Assembly (NCBI GenBank): GCA_031265765.1
Contig: JAISCE010000005.1
Coordinates: 1 to 41,642 of the forward strand
Source: Azoarcus sp.
Lineage (GTDB): Bacteria > Pseudomonadota > Gammaproteobacteria > Burkholderiales > Rhodocyclaceae
Reading direction: 5' to 3'
DNA: 41,642 bases
The notes under the pieces were generated by a model. It was not told the DNA's origin and made no database searches. It was given only the letters and a program-made list of their open reading frames with translations. Shown here piece by piece: positions 30,701-38,887 of the stretch (the first letter of the stretch is position 1; each line of letters begins with the position of its first letter). Position numbers and translations under genes: made by a program.

Positions 30701-31939
30701 GATGAAGCGGGTACGGCTTTGCTGACCATTACGGGAACGACCAATGCCAATATATATGGCGCAACGGTGAGCCTCTCGAATTTCGCCGCGGGGGCGCCGC
30801 TCAAGGCTGGCGACGAGTTTTATCTGATCGAAACCGATGGCGACAACGACCTTGGCGACGACCCGGCCAACAATTCCGCCTACGCCCGGCAAGGAATGAC
30901 ACGAGCCTATAACTTCACTGTCGACAAGGATAGCCACGATGGCACAACGAGCCAGCGGCTCGTCGCCCGCCTTCTCGATGCGCCAATTCCCGCCAAGGAA
31001 GCGCGCATCGTCGCGGAAGGCCGCATCGCCGGTCTGGCGCTATTGGGGCAGAACGCGAACTGGCTGGCCGATCACAGCTACCAGCAGGCCGACCTGGCCT
31101 TGCGCCGGGGGGAAAACCGCGCCTTCTTCGGCGGGGCGGATTTCGCGTCCGTCCGCATCGATACCGGCGCGACCGTGGATTACACGGGCTATACCGTGGT
31201 CGCGGGCGAGGCCGTGAAGCGCGAAAAGGACGACCAATCCTTGCTCATCGGCGGCTTTTTCGAGGGAGGTTACGGCGAATACGATGTCCACGGGAAATTC
31301 GGCCATCCCGATCGTCCGAACATGAAGGGCAACGGCACCTTGCATTATTACGGTATCGGCCTCATGGCGCGCCAGCGTTGGGACAAGGGTTTCCGCCTGG
31401 AAGCTTCGCTGCGCGGCGGGCGGCAGGAAAACAAATTCCGCTCCCGCGATTTGACCGACGTGGACGGGGAAATCGCCAAGTACAAGCTGAATGTGCCCTG
31501 GTTCGGGGCGCATCTGGGCGCGGGCTATGAATGGCAGGCCGACGAACACAACGGTTTCGATACCTTCCTGCGCTATTACTGGGTGAGGCAGAACGGCAAG
31601 ACCGTCCATTTGAACAAGGACAGGGAGAGGGTGCGCTTCCTGAACGACAATTCCCATCGCCTGCGCGCGGGCGGTCGCTATACCCGCACCAGGGATGTTC
31701 ACCAGGCGTGGTATCTGGGGCTGGCGTATGAGTATGAGTTCGACCATCGCGCGCATGCCCGCACCGCCGATGGCAAGATCGACGTGCCCGACCCGCGCGG
31801 CAGCAGCTTCGTCGGCGAAATCGGCATGGTTCTCCATCCCAAGGATCACGACCGTTTCTCCATCGAGTTCGGCCTGCAAGGCTATGCGGGCAAGCGCGAA
31901 GGCGTCTCCGGCGGGGCGAGGCTGGGCTGGAAGTTCTGA
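27737..31939 (+). CDS. Large autotransporter with glycine-rich beta-helix repeats
   Basis: The 1400-residue protein has a signal peptide (cleavage after AFA, about residue 42), a passenger, and a C-terminal beta-barrel of about 290 residues (from about 1110) ending GARLGWKF with the terminal Phe of type Va autotransporters. Residues 232-705 hold twelve copies of GGG(I/V/L)(I/V/L)G, about 42 residues apart, alternating with N-x-F segments (for example NNTFTNLH), as in a parallel beta-helix. ATG 27737 with GGGGG upstream was preferred over an upstream ATG at 27602. The codon and base composition of the repeat region is lower in GC than neighbours, suggesting transfer. A surface adhesin role is likely but not shown. 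Confidence 0.85.
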   Translation: MRTIGEKKLAGNFYGARLQDVVQNFGVFLLLSGLLIPVAAFAQVGNRSTLNSAVAAGNTVTLSGPGFTFGNNETAVLITHPTILRGNVTNNFPVSIFNLSGDLLSNVNAKKTDTASVLAGLITGRVDAFSLPANLVYIDGSNAARTKAVELSDQSKWLNISIGQTLSLEYLYFKDVTVDNNISPVKQGMVNGLIGNVKNNTVDISMGNLTGNAFSNVHIVLRGKEDTDYLAGGGVIGLRATGESHADSASAEIGNITGNVFKNVSVLTTSYENGDTESAYIEGGGVIGVDAVSTPASVKGDASIDLLDSNLFTGIKVKSDDIILGGGVVGVNNNSQMSDDAVYAKIISVSNNIFGNGSNGSIDVSSKFSLRGGGVIGINGLSSAAVELDVLNNNVFAGIATSTNSYLKGGGIVGLQSNDGEVAKWNKDEGEGEDISYIPANGVRTFLGNASGNLFLNAQVNVGSYLSGGGIVGLRANNSMASLNGLSDNVFKGLTVKVGTGGSGDLSGGGIVGLSSKTWAGLTNVENNYFDDLNVEVTGKLTGGGIIGVDATDQSGEDASVIGFVTNNTFTNLHTQIGGDITGGGIVGARAEAGTAGAIGIMKNRFEKVVTTTTSATSAGNIVGGGIVGVDAGSGNALITDVADNQFIQPTVTAGGYIFGGGVLGVRSNNGLAYIQEITRNVFQGAKITAGTYINGGGLIGVTGDVVDDDHEQITGIGLLEKSVFTGNEVTANNGQIMGGVIYSYGSFIPMTISDSSFTDNTFTSTINNNTAYKESSAPSAKVYGTVTVDTGLAGPDHPTNYANTLELTATGGNSTVFRNNQIKEGDAALRTNSLYFGKVMNMVTGGEGIEATDNLALSDAHLIVAPQSGGTVALYDPIEVNQDNGNADTNRKFAMTVRGAGEFLWGGANVFTASNSYTGSNYVVDNVVHFESGSTTTLLSGMTLEASAHDVNLNAGGRINVMGANKLTVNSATLNGHLHFNLDAATVDEAGTALLTITGTTNANIYGATVSLSNFAAGAPLKAGDEFYLIETDGDNDLGDDPANNSAYARQGMTRAYNFTVDKDSHDGTTSQRLVARLLDAPIPAKEARIVAEGRIAGLALLGQNANWLADHSYQQADLALRRGENRAFFGGADFASVRIDTGATVDYTGYTVVAGEAVKREKDDQSLLIGGFFEGGYGEYDVHGKFGHPDRPNMKGNGTLHYYGIGLMARQRWDKGFRLEASLRGGRQENKFRSRDLTDVDGEIAKYKLNVPWFGAHLGAGYEWQADEHNGFDTFLRYYWVRQNGKTVHLNKDRERVRFLNDNSHRLRAGGRYTRTRDVHQAWYLGLAYEYEFDHRAHARTADGKIDVPDPRGSSFVGEIGMVLHPKDHDRFSIEFGLQGYAGKREGVSGGARLGWKF

Positions 31940-31955
31940 AAGTCCTCCATTCGGG

Positions 31956-31988
31956 CGTGTCCGGCGTGGTGAGGAAGCCCCGGACACG
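31956..31988. repeat. 9-bp inverted repeat after the autotransporter
   Basis: CGTGTCCGG (31956-31964) pairs with CCGGACACG (31980-31988), loop 15 bases. No T-run, so a terminator role is uncertain. The remainder to 32170 shows no recognised gene. Confidence 0.4.
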
Positions 31989-32170
31989 TCCGGACGGACG
32001 GGCTGCCGCGCGTTTGTTTGAACGTCGACGCGCTGGATGCCGATGGCGACGAAATCGAGGCTTACGCCGCGGCCCGTGGCACAGCAATGGAATGATTGGA
32101 AGCGCATGGCATGTAAGCGGGACGCGCGCAGCAGCGCATGCTAGACTCCCATCCATTGGAGAACATCGCC

Positions 32171-32461
32171 ATGGAACTGGAAATCTACAACGCTTTCAAG
32201 GCCGCTGGCGTGCCGGATGAACCCGCGCGGGCGGCGGTCGAGTCTATCAACAAGGCCATCGACTACCGTTATTCGCTGCATTCCCAGCAACTTGCAACCC
32301 AGGCCGACATCGAAAAGGTACATGCCGAGATTGCAAAAGTACTGGCCGAAATCGCAAGGTCCGAATCCAATATCATCAAGTGGAATATCGGCGCAATCGT
32401 CGCCACCGCCGGACTCGCCATGACGATTGCGCGGATATTCTCTACCGGCGCCGGCGCTTGA
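32171..32461 (+). CDS. DUF1640/CCDC90-like coiled-coil membrane protein
   Basis: This 96-residue protein has an N-terminal helical region (LEIYNAFKAAGVPDEPARAAVESINKAID), a coiled coil at about 40-68 (QADIEKVHAEIAKVLAEIARSE) and one C-terminal membrane helix at 71-90 (WNIGAIVATAGLAMTIARIF). This layout is that of bacterial DUF1640 proteins, distantly related to mitochondrial MCUR1/CCDC90. Function is unknown. GGAG lies 9 bases before ATG 32171. It runs convergent with the PEP-CTERM gene, 3 bases apart. Confidence 0.7.
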   Translation: MELEIYNAFKAAGVPDEPARAAVESINKAIDYRYSLHSQQLATQADIEKVHAEIAKVLAEIARSESNIIKWNIGAIVATAGLAMTIARIFSTGAGA

Positions 32462-32464
32462 TTT

Positions 32465-33262
32465 TTACCGGGCCGGATGGCGGCGGCGCGCGATGACGCC
32501 CGCCATGGCCAGCCCGGCCAGCATCATGGCCCAGGTTTCGGGTTCGGGCACGGGCGGCGGGGTATAGGGGCTGGCGGCGTTGGCGAAGTAGAGAAAGTCC
32601 TGCGCCGGTGTGCCGTCGAACGCGGTTACGTTCATCACGAAAACGCTGTAATTGCCGATTTCGCTGTAATAGGCGTCCGGGTCGTATACGGACGTCCAAT
32701 AATTCGCGTCGTTGATCGACAGCAAGTTTTTCAGATAGGCGTTGCTGTTCCAGTTCGTGCCGCGTTCGATGTCGTACATGTCGCCCATCAGGAAGCGGGT
32801 CGCGCTTTGCAGGGCGCTTATGTCGGCATTGGAGGTTACCAGCATTCGATCGGAAGCCGCCATCGAGTAGAGATAGGCTGCGCCGACCGTCAGGGCCGCG
32901 CCGCTTGTCGTCGCGCTCATTCCGTTGGAGTAGCCGAGTTGCGCCGTCGATGTGTAGGCAAAGGCTTTCTGTCCGGGTTCCACGCAGAATGTCCAGAACG
33001 AGGGGTTGGGGTATATGCCTGCGTGGTAGGGGCCGTAGGCGGCGATGTCGGCGAATGCATAGCCGGCCTTGGGATCGTTGGCGATGTCGTTGCTGGTCAG
33101 GATGAAGTGGATGCCTGTGTTGCCATTCAGGCTGTCGAACGAGTCCTTGATGGACTGGGCGTCCAGGCTGATGCCGGAGATGATTTCGGCGGATGCCGTG
33201 CCGCATGCTCCGGCCAGCAGGGCTGTGGTGATGATTCGTGCGGTTGGGGTGTGCCATTTCAT
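32465..33262 (-). CDS. PEP-CTERM exported protein (exosortase substrate)
   Basis: The 265-residue protein has a signal peptide (cleavage after ASA, residue 25) and a C-terminal sorting signal VPEPETWAMMLAGLAMAGVIARRR (238-261): the VPEP motif, a hydrophobic helix and an Arg cluster. Such signals are cut by EpsH-type exosortase; none is in the window. The body is Ser/Thr/Asn/Tyr-rich with one Cys (FCVEPGQ) after the leader. PEP-CTERM proteins often join exopolysaccharide and floc formation. AGGA lies about 9 bases before the ATG. Confidence 0.92.
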   Translation of the reverse strand: MKWHTPTARIITTALLAGACGTASAEIISGISLDAQSIKDSFDSLNGNTGIHFILTSNDIANDPKAGYAFADIAAYGPYHAGIYPNPSFWTFCVEPGQKAFAYTSTAQLGYSNGMSATTSGAALTVGAAYLYSMAASDRMLVTSNADISALQSATRFLMGDMYDIERGTNWNSNAYLKNLLSINDANYWTSVYDPDAYYSEIGNYSVFVMNVTAFDGTPAQDFLYFANAASPYTPPPVPEPETWAMMLAGLAMAGVIARRRHPAR

Positions 33263-33312
33263 GGTTTGTGTTCCTTGAATATCCGCTTCGGAGGGAATGC
33301 GAAGCTTTTATT

Positions 33313-33327
33313 GGCTACATCCTAGCC
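33313..33327. promoter_or_regulatory. Palindromic GG-N10-GC site upstream of the PEP-CTERM gene
   Basis: GGCTACATCCTAGCC reads GG-N10-GC on both strands, the spacing of an RpoN -24/-12 promoter, 51 bases before the PEP-CTERM start. The full consensus is weak. RpoN-dependent expression of PEP-CTERM genes is known from some floc-forming betaproteobacteria. Confidence 0.3.
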
Positions 33328-33666
33328 GGAATGCGGTAGTCGAAATATTCGTATTTGCCGTAACGATGCGGCGCGGATAGCGGCGTGATTTTTTGCGCAT
33401 TCCGGTGAGTGCATTTTTGCAATGCCGGGATGTCTCGGCAGGAATTTCCCTACCGGTTTGCCGGTATTGCCTGTGTTTGGAGAGGCGTATCCGGTGTTTT
33501 TTCACGAAATCGGCAATGTGATGAGTTTCCGTTGAAAAGCCATGTCATTTATATGCGGTTTCTGCGAGTTGAATTGGCGGGTATTCCACGATCTTATTCG
33601 CGCAATGCGATGAGAAAGATGGGATTAGGATCGCTATTACGGTGAGTTATAGCGCCTCGCATCGGC

Positions 33667-33682
33667 TGGCATGAATTATGCG
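33667..33682 (+). promoter_or_regulatory. RpoN (sigma-54)-like promoter of flgB
   Basis: TGGCATGAATTATGCG has GG-N10-GC and resembles TGGCACG-N4-TTGC, ending 28 bases before the chosen flgB ATG, so transcription would begin about 33693. It overlaps a false upstream start (33671). The 33263-33666 stretch holds no gene. Confidence 0.5.
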
Positions 33683-33709
33683 TTGCGAAGTGCGATATTG
33701 GGAGAGGCG

Positions 33710-34126
33710 ATGAAAAACCTGCTCGAACGCGATCTGGCCGTTCATAGCGCCGCGCTGAATCTTCAGGCGTACCGGCAGCAATTGCTGGCGTCGAATATCG
33801 CCAATGCGGATACGCCGGATTTCAAGGCCCGCGACCTGCAATTCCGTGAGGCGCTGACAGCGGCGCTGGGCGGGCGGCAGGGGAATGGGCTGCCGCCGCT
33901 GGCCTTGGCGGCGACGCATGCCCGGCATCTGGAGGGCGGACCGGGTGCGCCGGCGGGCGCTTTCGTGCGTTATCGCGCCGAATGGCAGTCGGCAGTCGAC
34001 GGAAATACGGTGAGCATGGACGAGGAGCGCGCCGCTTTTGCCGAAAACACGGTGCATTACGAGGCCAGCATCACTTTTATCAACGGTTTGCTGCGCACGA
34101 TGCAGCAGGCCATCACCGGCCAGTAA
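33710..34126 (+). CDS. flgB: Flagellar proximal rod protein FlgB
   Basis: The 138-residue protein carries the rod N-terminal motif [33 protein letters not shown]. It forms part of the proximal rod exported by the flagellar type III system. ATG 33710 ([12 protein letters not shown]) has GGAG 6 bases upstream and gives the family's usual start; the ATG at 33671 would place the RpoN-like site inside the gene. Confidence 0.95.
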   Translation: MKNLLERDLAVHSAALNLQAYRQQLLASNIANADTPDFKARDLQFREALTAALGGRQGNGLPPLALAATHARHLEGGPGAPAGAFVRYRAEWQSAVDGNTVSMDEERAAFAENTVHYEASITFINGLLRTMQQAITGQ

Positions 34127-34175
34127 GAACGGTTTCCGTTCCGTGGCGGGCCGGTGGAACGTGAAGGGGAACGCC

Positions 34176-34592
34176 ATGGACGGCAATATGTTGAACGTTT
34201 TCAGTATCGCCGGTTCGGCGCTTACGGCGCAGTCGATGCGCCTCAACACCACGGCGTCCAATCTGGCAAACGCCGATAGCGTCACGTCCGAGGACGGCCA
34301 GCCCTACCGGGCCAAGCAGGTCGTTTTTGCCGCCCGGCAATTGCCGGATGCCGGCCCGGCGTCGGTCGGGGTGCGGGTGACGCAGGTGGTCGAGAGCGCC
34401 GCGCCGATGCGTCTTGTTTATGAGCCGAACAACCCCGCCGCCCGCGAGGATGGTTACGTCGAGATGCCCAATGTCAACGTGGTCGAGGAGATGGTGAACA
34501 TGATTTCCACCTCGCGTTCGTACCAGAACAACGCCGAGGTAATGAATACGGCACGAACCTTGCTTCAGCGTACCTTGCAGATCGGTCAATGA
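34176..34592 (+). CDS. flgC: Flagellar proximal rod protein FlgC
   Basis: This 138-residue rod protein starts [35 protein letters not shown] and ends with [39 protein letters not shown], the C-terminal rod/hook signature. AAGGGGA lies 5 bases upstream. Confidence 0.96.
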   Translation: MDGNMLNVFSIAGSALTAQSMRLNTTASNLANADSVTSEDGQPYRAKQVVFAARQLPDAGPASVGVRVTQVVESAAPMRLVYEPNNPAAREDGYVEMPNVNVVEEMVNMISTSRSYQNNAEVMNTARTLLQRTLQIGQ

Positions 34593-34629
34593 GGGCCGGC
34601 AAGCATTATCCGCAGCAGGGGAGTAATCG

Positions 34630-35292
34630 ATGAGCACTTACGACAATACGGTTTCGGGGGGCGCGAGTTTTTATGCCGCCCTGGGGCGCAGCGAGCCTGC
34701 CAAGAGCAGTGGGGAGAGCGAGCAGAGCCGTTTCCTGACGCTTCTCATGACTCAGTTGCGCAACCAGGATCCGATGAATCCGCTGGAGAACGCCGAACTG
34801 ACATCGCAACTGGCGCAGATGAGTACGGTGGACGGTATCGAGCGGCTGAACAAGATGGTCACGTCGCTGCTCGGTACGCAGGCGCTTTCGGACAGCGCCG
34901 CGCTGGTCGGGCGCGGGGTGCTGGTCGAGGGCAAGGGGCTTGGGTTGACCGAGGCGGGCGCGATAGGCGGCTTCGAGCTGAACAGCCCCGCCGACACGGT
35001 GACGCTCACCGTGCGCGATGCCAGCGGCCTGCCGGTGGCGTCGATCGAGTTGAAGAACGTGGAGGCGGGCAGTCACAACTATGTGTGGGACGGCCTGGCT
35101 ACCGATGGTTCGCAGGCGGCGGAAGGCCTCTACAGCGTGACGATGGAAGCGAGCCTTGGCGGCAAGGCGGTGGCGGGTAGGACGCTGGAATTCGGACTGG
35201 TGACGAGCGCGATCCACGGGGCGAGCGGCACCGATCTGCAAGTGGGGGCGCTCGGCATCTTCAAGCTCGACGATATTAGACAGATTCTGTAA
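34630..35292 (+). CDS. flgD: Flagellar hook capping protein FlgD
   Basis: This 220-residue protein caps the growing hook. SRFLTLLMTQLRNQDPMNPLENAELTSQLAQMSTVDGIERLN is the conserved N-terminal segment; a FLG-D Ig-like domain follows (LTVRDASGLPVASIEL...YVWDGLATDGSQAAEGLYSVTM). Confidence 0.96.
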   Translation: MSTYDNTVSGGASFYAALGRSEPAKSSGESEQSRFLTLLMTQLRNQDPMNPLENAELTSQLAQMSTVDGIERLNKMVTSLLGTQALSDSAALVGRGVLVEGKGLGLTEAGAIGGFELNSPADTVTLTVRDASGLPVASIELKNVEAGSHNYVWDGLATDGSQAAEGLYSVTMEASLGGKAVAGRTLEFGLVTSAIHGASGTDLQVGALGIFKLDDIRQIL

Positions 35293-35308
35293 AAAAAGGA
35301 GAAAAATC

Positions 35309-36556
35309 ATGGGCTTCCAACAGGGACTCAGTGGGCTGAATTCGTCTTCCCGCGCACTCGACGTTATCTCCAACAACGTCGCCAATGCCAGTACCGTCGG
35401 TTTCAAGGCGGGCAATGCCATTTTTGCCGATGTTTATGCTTCGGCGCTCACCGGCGCGACTTCGTCGATACAGGTCGGCATCGGTTCGAGGGTTGCCGCG
35501 GTGTATCAGAAGTTCACCGAAGGCCCGTTGAATACGACCAACAATCCGCTCGACGTGGCGGTCAACGGGAACGGTTTTTTCGTGATCCGACGCCATGACG
35601 GCACGACGGCCTATACCCGCAACGGCCAGTTCGACATCGACAAGGAAGGCTATATCGTCACGCCGACCGGGGAACGGGTGATGGGCTACCGGGCCGACGA
35701 CAGCGGCTTCCTGCTGGTGTCCGGCGGCACGATCGAGCCGCTTTTCGTGCCGCGCAACGAGGTTGAGCCGAAGGCGACGACGCGCTTCGATGTCAAGGCG
35801 GCCAATCTCAGCGCCGACGCGGCGCTGCCTTCCATGACGCCGTTCGATTCGACGAACGCGGACAGTTATAACTACACGACCTCGGAGACCGTGTTCGACA
35901 GCCTCGGCGGGCAGCATTCGCTATGGCTGTTTTTCGTGCGGACGGGGATCAATCCGAGCGGATGGGACGTCCACGCCGTGCTCGATGGCGATGTGAGCAC
36001 GGATCGGACGCTCGGCACCTCTCCCACGCTTTCCTTCGATGGATACGGAAAACTCAATCCGCCTCCCGGCACGCTCAACTACACCGTGGGGCCGCTCAGC
36101 AACGGCGCGGCGAACCTGAACATCAACATGGATCTCGACAATGTGACCCAGTTCGGCTCGCCGTTCTCGATCAACGACAAGATACAGGACGGCTATACCT
36201 CCGGGCAGATCGCCGGGCTTGTCATCAGCAAGGACGGGATCATCCAGGGACGCTATACCAACAGCCAGACCAAGAACCTCGGCCAGATCGCACTGGCGAC
36301 GTTCCGCAGCGACCAGGGGCTGGTTTCGCTTGGCGACAATATGTGGGCCGAGACGCCGGAATCCGGTTCGGCGATAGTGGGGCGCCCGAGCACGGGGCTG
36401 AACGGCGTGGTGTCCGCCGGGCAGGTCGAGGAATCGAACGTCGATCTCACCGAGGAACTGGTGAAGATGATTATCCAGCAGCGCAATTACCAGGCCAACG
36501 CGCAGTCGATCCGCACCCAGGATCAGATTCTGCAAACGCTGGTGAATCTGCGCTGA
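35309..36556 (+). CDS. flgE: Flagellar hook protein FlgE
   Basis: The 415-residue hook subunit begins MGFQQGLSGLNSSSRALDVISNNVANASTVGFKAG and ends VDLTEELVKMIIQQRNYQANAQSIRTQDQILQTLVNLR. The middle region (DSLGGQHSLWLFFVRTG) is the hook-specific domain. A strong AAGGAG lies 8 bases before the ATG, fitting high expression. Confidence 0.97.
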   Translation: MGFQQGLSGLNSSSRALDVISNNVANASTVGFKAGNAIFADVYASALTGATSSIQVGIGSRVAAVYQKFTEGPLNTTNNPLDVAVNGNGFFVIRRHDGTTAYTRNGQFDIDKEGYIVTPTGERVMGYRADDSGFLLVSGGTIEPLFVPRNEVEPKATTRFDVKAANLSADAALPSMTPFDSTNADSYNYTTSETVFDSLGGQHSLWLFFVRTGINPSGWDVHAVLDGDVSTDRTLGTSPTLSFDGYGKLNPPPGTLNYTVGPLSNGAANLNINMDLDNVTQFGSPFSINDKIQDGYTSGQIAGLVISKDGIIQGRYTNSQTKNLGQIALATFRSDQGLVSLGDNMWAETPESGSAIVGRPSTGLNGVVSAGQVEESNVDLTEELVKMIIQQRNYQANAQSIRTQDQILQTLVNLR

Positions 36557-36611
36557 ATCGTTGAGACGATGACGGTGGGCGCGGTACGGCCCGCCGCCGG
36601 GAGAAAACATC

Positions 36612-37346
36612 ATGGATCGCGTGATCTATACCGCGATGACCGGGGCCAAGAGCACGCTCGGTCAGCAGGCGGCGGTCGCCCACAACATCGCCAACGCCGA
36701 TTCGACCGGCTTTCGCGCCGAGTTGCACAAGATGCGCGCGGTGGAAGTGCAGACGCAGGCAATGCATACGCGCGCCTTCGTCGTGGATGCCAGCGTCGCT
36801 TCTGACTTTGCGCCGGGGCCGCTGAAATTCACCGGGCGCGAACTCGATGTGGCGGTGCGCGGGCGGGGCTGGCTGGCGGTGCAGACGCCCGGCGGCGACG
36901 AGGGCTATACCCGCAACGGATCGCTGGAGATTTCCGCGAACGGCGTGTTGCAAACCCGTGAAGGTTTGCCGGTATTGGGCGACGGCGGCCCGCTCACGAT
37001 GCCGCCGGACAGCGAAATCGTCGTCGGCAGCGACGGCACGATCTCGGCGGTCCAGGTGCAGGAAGGCATCGTCAATGAAGTGGGCCGCCTGAAGCTGGTC
37101 AATCCGCCCGAGGACGAGTTGGTGCGCGGCGATGACGGCTTTTTCCGGCTGGAGAGCGGTTTTCCCGCGCCGCTCGACGAAGCGGTCACGGTGGAGGACG
37201 GCTATCTGGAAGGCAGCAATGTCAACGTCGCCGACCAGATGGTGCAAATGATTTCGCTCGCGCGCCAGTTCGAGATGCAGATGCGCATGATTACCAACAC
37301 TGAACAAAACGACCGCGCCGCGACGCAAGTGCTCGCGCCGCGCTGA
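36612..37346 (+). CDS. flgF: Flagellar proximal rod protein FlgF
   Basis: This 244-residue protein starts [38 protein letters not shown] and ends with the [25 protein letters not shown] rod signature. GGGAG precedes the ATG. Confidence 0.96.
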   Translation: MDRVIYTAMTGAKSTLGQQAAVAHNIANADSTGFRAELHKMRAVEVQTQAMHTRAFVVDASVASDFAPGPLKFTGRELDVAVRGRGWLAVQTPGGDEGYTRNGSLEISANGVLQTREGLPVLGDGGPLTMPPDSEIVVGSDGTISAVQVQEGIVNEVGRLKLVNPPEDELVRGDDGFFRLESGFPAPLDEAVTVEDGYLEGSNVNVADQMVQMISLARQFEMQMRMITNTEQNDRAATQVLAPR

Positions 37347-37374
37347 GAACCCTCGCGGGGAAGGAATAATCGTC

Positions 37375-38163
37375 ATGATCCGCTCGCTCTGGATCGCCCG
37401 TACCGGGCTGGATGCCCAGCAGACTTCGCTCGATGTCATCTCCAACAACCTCGCCAACGTATCGACCAACGGTTTCAAGCGCCAGCGTCCGGTATTCGAG
37501 GATTTGCTCTACCAGACCCTCCGGCAGCCCGGCGCGCAATCGACGCAGCAGACGCAAATCCCCGGCGGCTTGCAGATCGGCACCGGCGTGCGGCCCGTGG
37601 CGACCGCGCGGAACTTCACCCAGGGCAATCCGCAGCAGACCGGCGGCGATCTCGACGTGATGATCCAGGGCAAGGGCTTTTTCCAGATCGCGCTGCCCGA
37701 CGGCACAACCGCCTACACCCGCGACGGTTCTTTCCAGCGGGACAACCAAGGCAACGTGGTGACGGCCAGCGGCTACCCGCTGGCCGATAACATCAACATT
37801 CCCGCCGATGCGTTGCCGGAATCCGTCAACATCGGCAAGGACGGCACCGTAACCGTGTTGCAAGTCGGCAATCCCGCGCCGGTGCAGATCGGCACGATCC
37901 AACTGGCGACCTTCATCAATCCGGGCGGCTTGCAGGCCGTCGGCGAGAACCTTTTCCTGGAAACCGCCGCGTCCGGCGTGGCGACGCCGGGCCAGCCGGG
38001 AACCAATAGTACGGGCATACTCAATCAGCGGTATGTGGAAGCGTCCAACGTCAATGTCGCCGAGGAACTGGTGAGCATGATTATCACGCAGCGCGCCTAC
38101 GAGCTGAATTCGCGCGCCATTACCACATCCGACCAGATGCTTTCCCGGCTGACCCAATTGTGA
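37375..38163 (+). CDS. flgG: Flagellar distal rod protein FlgG
   Basis: The 262-residue distal rod subunit has the FlgG-specific N-terminus [56 protein letters not shown] and C-terminus [40 protein letters not shown]. The FlgG-specific sequence near residues 46-62 gives rigidity relative to FlgE. flgH follows within a few bases. Confidence 0.97.
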   Translation: MIRSLWIARTGLDAQQTSLDVISNNLANVSTNGFKRQRPVFEDLLYQTLRQPGAQSTQQTQIPGGLQIGTGVRPVATARNFTQGNPQQTGGDLDVMIQGKGFFQIALPDGTTAYTRDGSFQRDNQGNVVTASGYPLADNINIPADALPESVNIGKDGTVTVLQVGNPAPVQIGTIQLATFINPGGLQAVGENLFLETAASGVATPGQPGTNSTGILNQRYVEASNVNVAEELVSMIITQRAYELNSRAITTSDQMLSRLTQL

Positions 38164-38171
38164 GAACGATC

Positions 38172-38873
38172 ATGAATGCCATCGTGCGCGCCGTCTCGAT
38201 CATGACCGCGACCTTCTTCACCCTGGCGCTGCTCGGACTGGTCGCGGGCTGCGCCTCGGCGCTGCCGACGCCGCCGACGGTTGTCCACCAGCCGATGACG
38301 GCGCGTCCCGCCGATGCGCCGCGCGCGCTCGCCGCCAACGGCGCCATCTACCGGCCCGGCGCGGCGCGGGGGCTGTTCGAGGATCGCCGCGCCAACCGTA
38401 TCGGCGATGTCATCACCGTCAATCTCGTTGAGCGCACCAGCGCGCAAAAAAGCGCCAACGCCAGCACCGGGCGCGGTTCCAGCCTCAAGGGCGGCCTCAC
38501 GGCTTCCAGCAAGCTGCCGCTTTCCGGCCTGGCCGGGCTGTCGGCGGAGGCGGGCGTGGATTCCGAATTCTCCGGCAAGGGCGCGGCGGCGGCCAACAAC
38601 GTGTTCAGCGGCACCATCACCGTGACCGTGATCGACGCGCTCGCCAACGGCAATCTGCTGGTATCGGGCGAAAAAATGCTGGCGATCAACCAGGGCAACG
38701 AATTCATCCGCTTCTCCGGCATCGTCAACGCCGTCAACATCAGCGCCGCGAACACGGTGCAATCGACGCAGGTGGCCGATGCGCGGATCGAATATCGCGG
38801 CAGCGGCTTCATCGACGAATCGAACGTAATGGGATGGCTGCACCGTTTCTTCACCGCCATCAGCCCGTTCTGA
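38172..38873 (+). CDS. flgH: Flagellar L-ring lipoprotein FlgH
   Basis: The 233-residue lipoprotein has a signal peptide with lipobox LVAGC; Cys27 would be lipidated in the outer membrane. [30 protein letters not shown] and the C-terminal [46 protein letters not shown] are family signatures. ATG 38172 was preferred to GTG 38160, which overlaps the flgG stop. Confidence 0.96.
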   Translation: MNAIVRAVSIMTATFFTLALLGLVAGCASALPTPPTVVHQPMTARPADAPRALAANGAIYRPGAARGLFEDRRANRIGDVITVNLVERTSAQKSANASTGRGSSLKGGLTASSKLPLSGLAGLSAEAGVDSEFSGKGAAAANNVFSGTITVTVIDALANGNLLVSGEKMLAINQGNEFIRFSGIVNAVNISAANTVQSTQVADARIEYRGSGFIDESNVMGWLHRFFTAISPF

Positions 38874-38887
38874 CCGGGAGAAAAACC

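Noticed and set aside
32010-32095. Possible 3' remnant of a gene after the autotransporter (frame reading LDADGDEIEAYAAARGTAME)
   Set aside because: Coding-like, but there is no start, no ribosome site and no recognised family; too little for a call.
27600-32114. GCATGGCATGT occurs at 27600-27610 and 32104-32114, flanking the autotransporter, as if direct repeats of an insertion
   Set aside because: An 11-base match is expected many times by chance in a window this size, and it lies inside flanks without other shared sequence.
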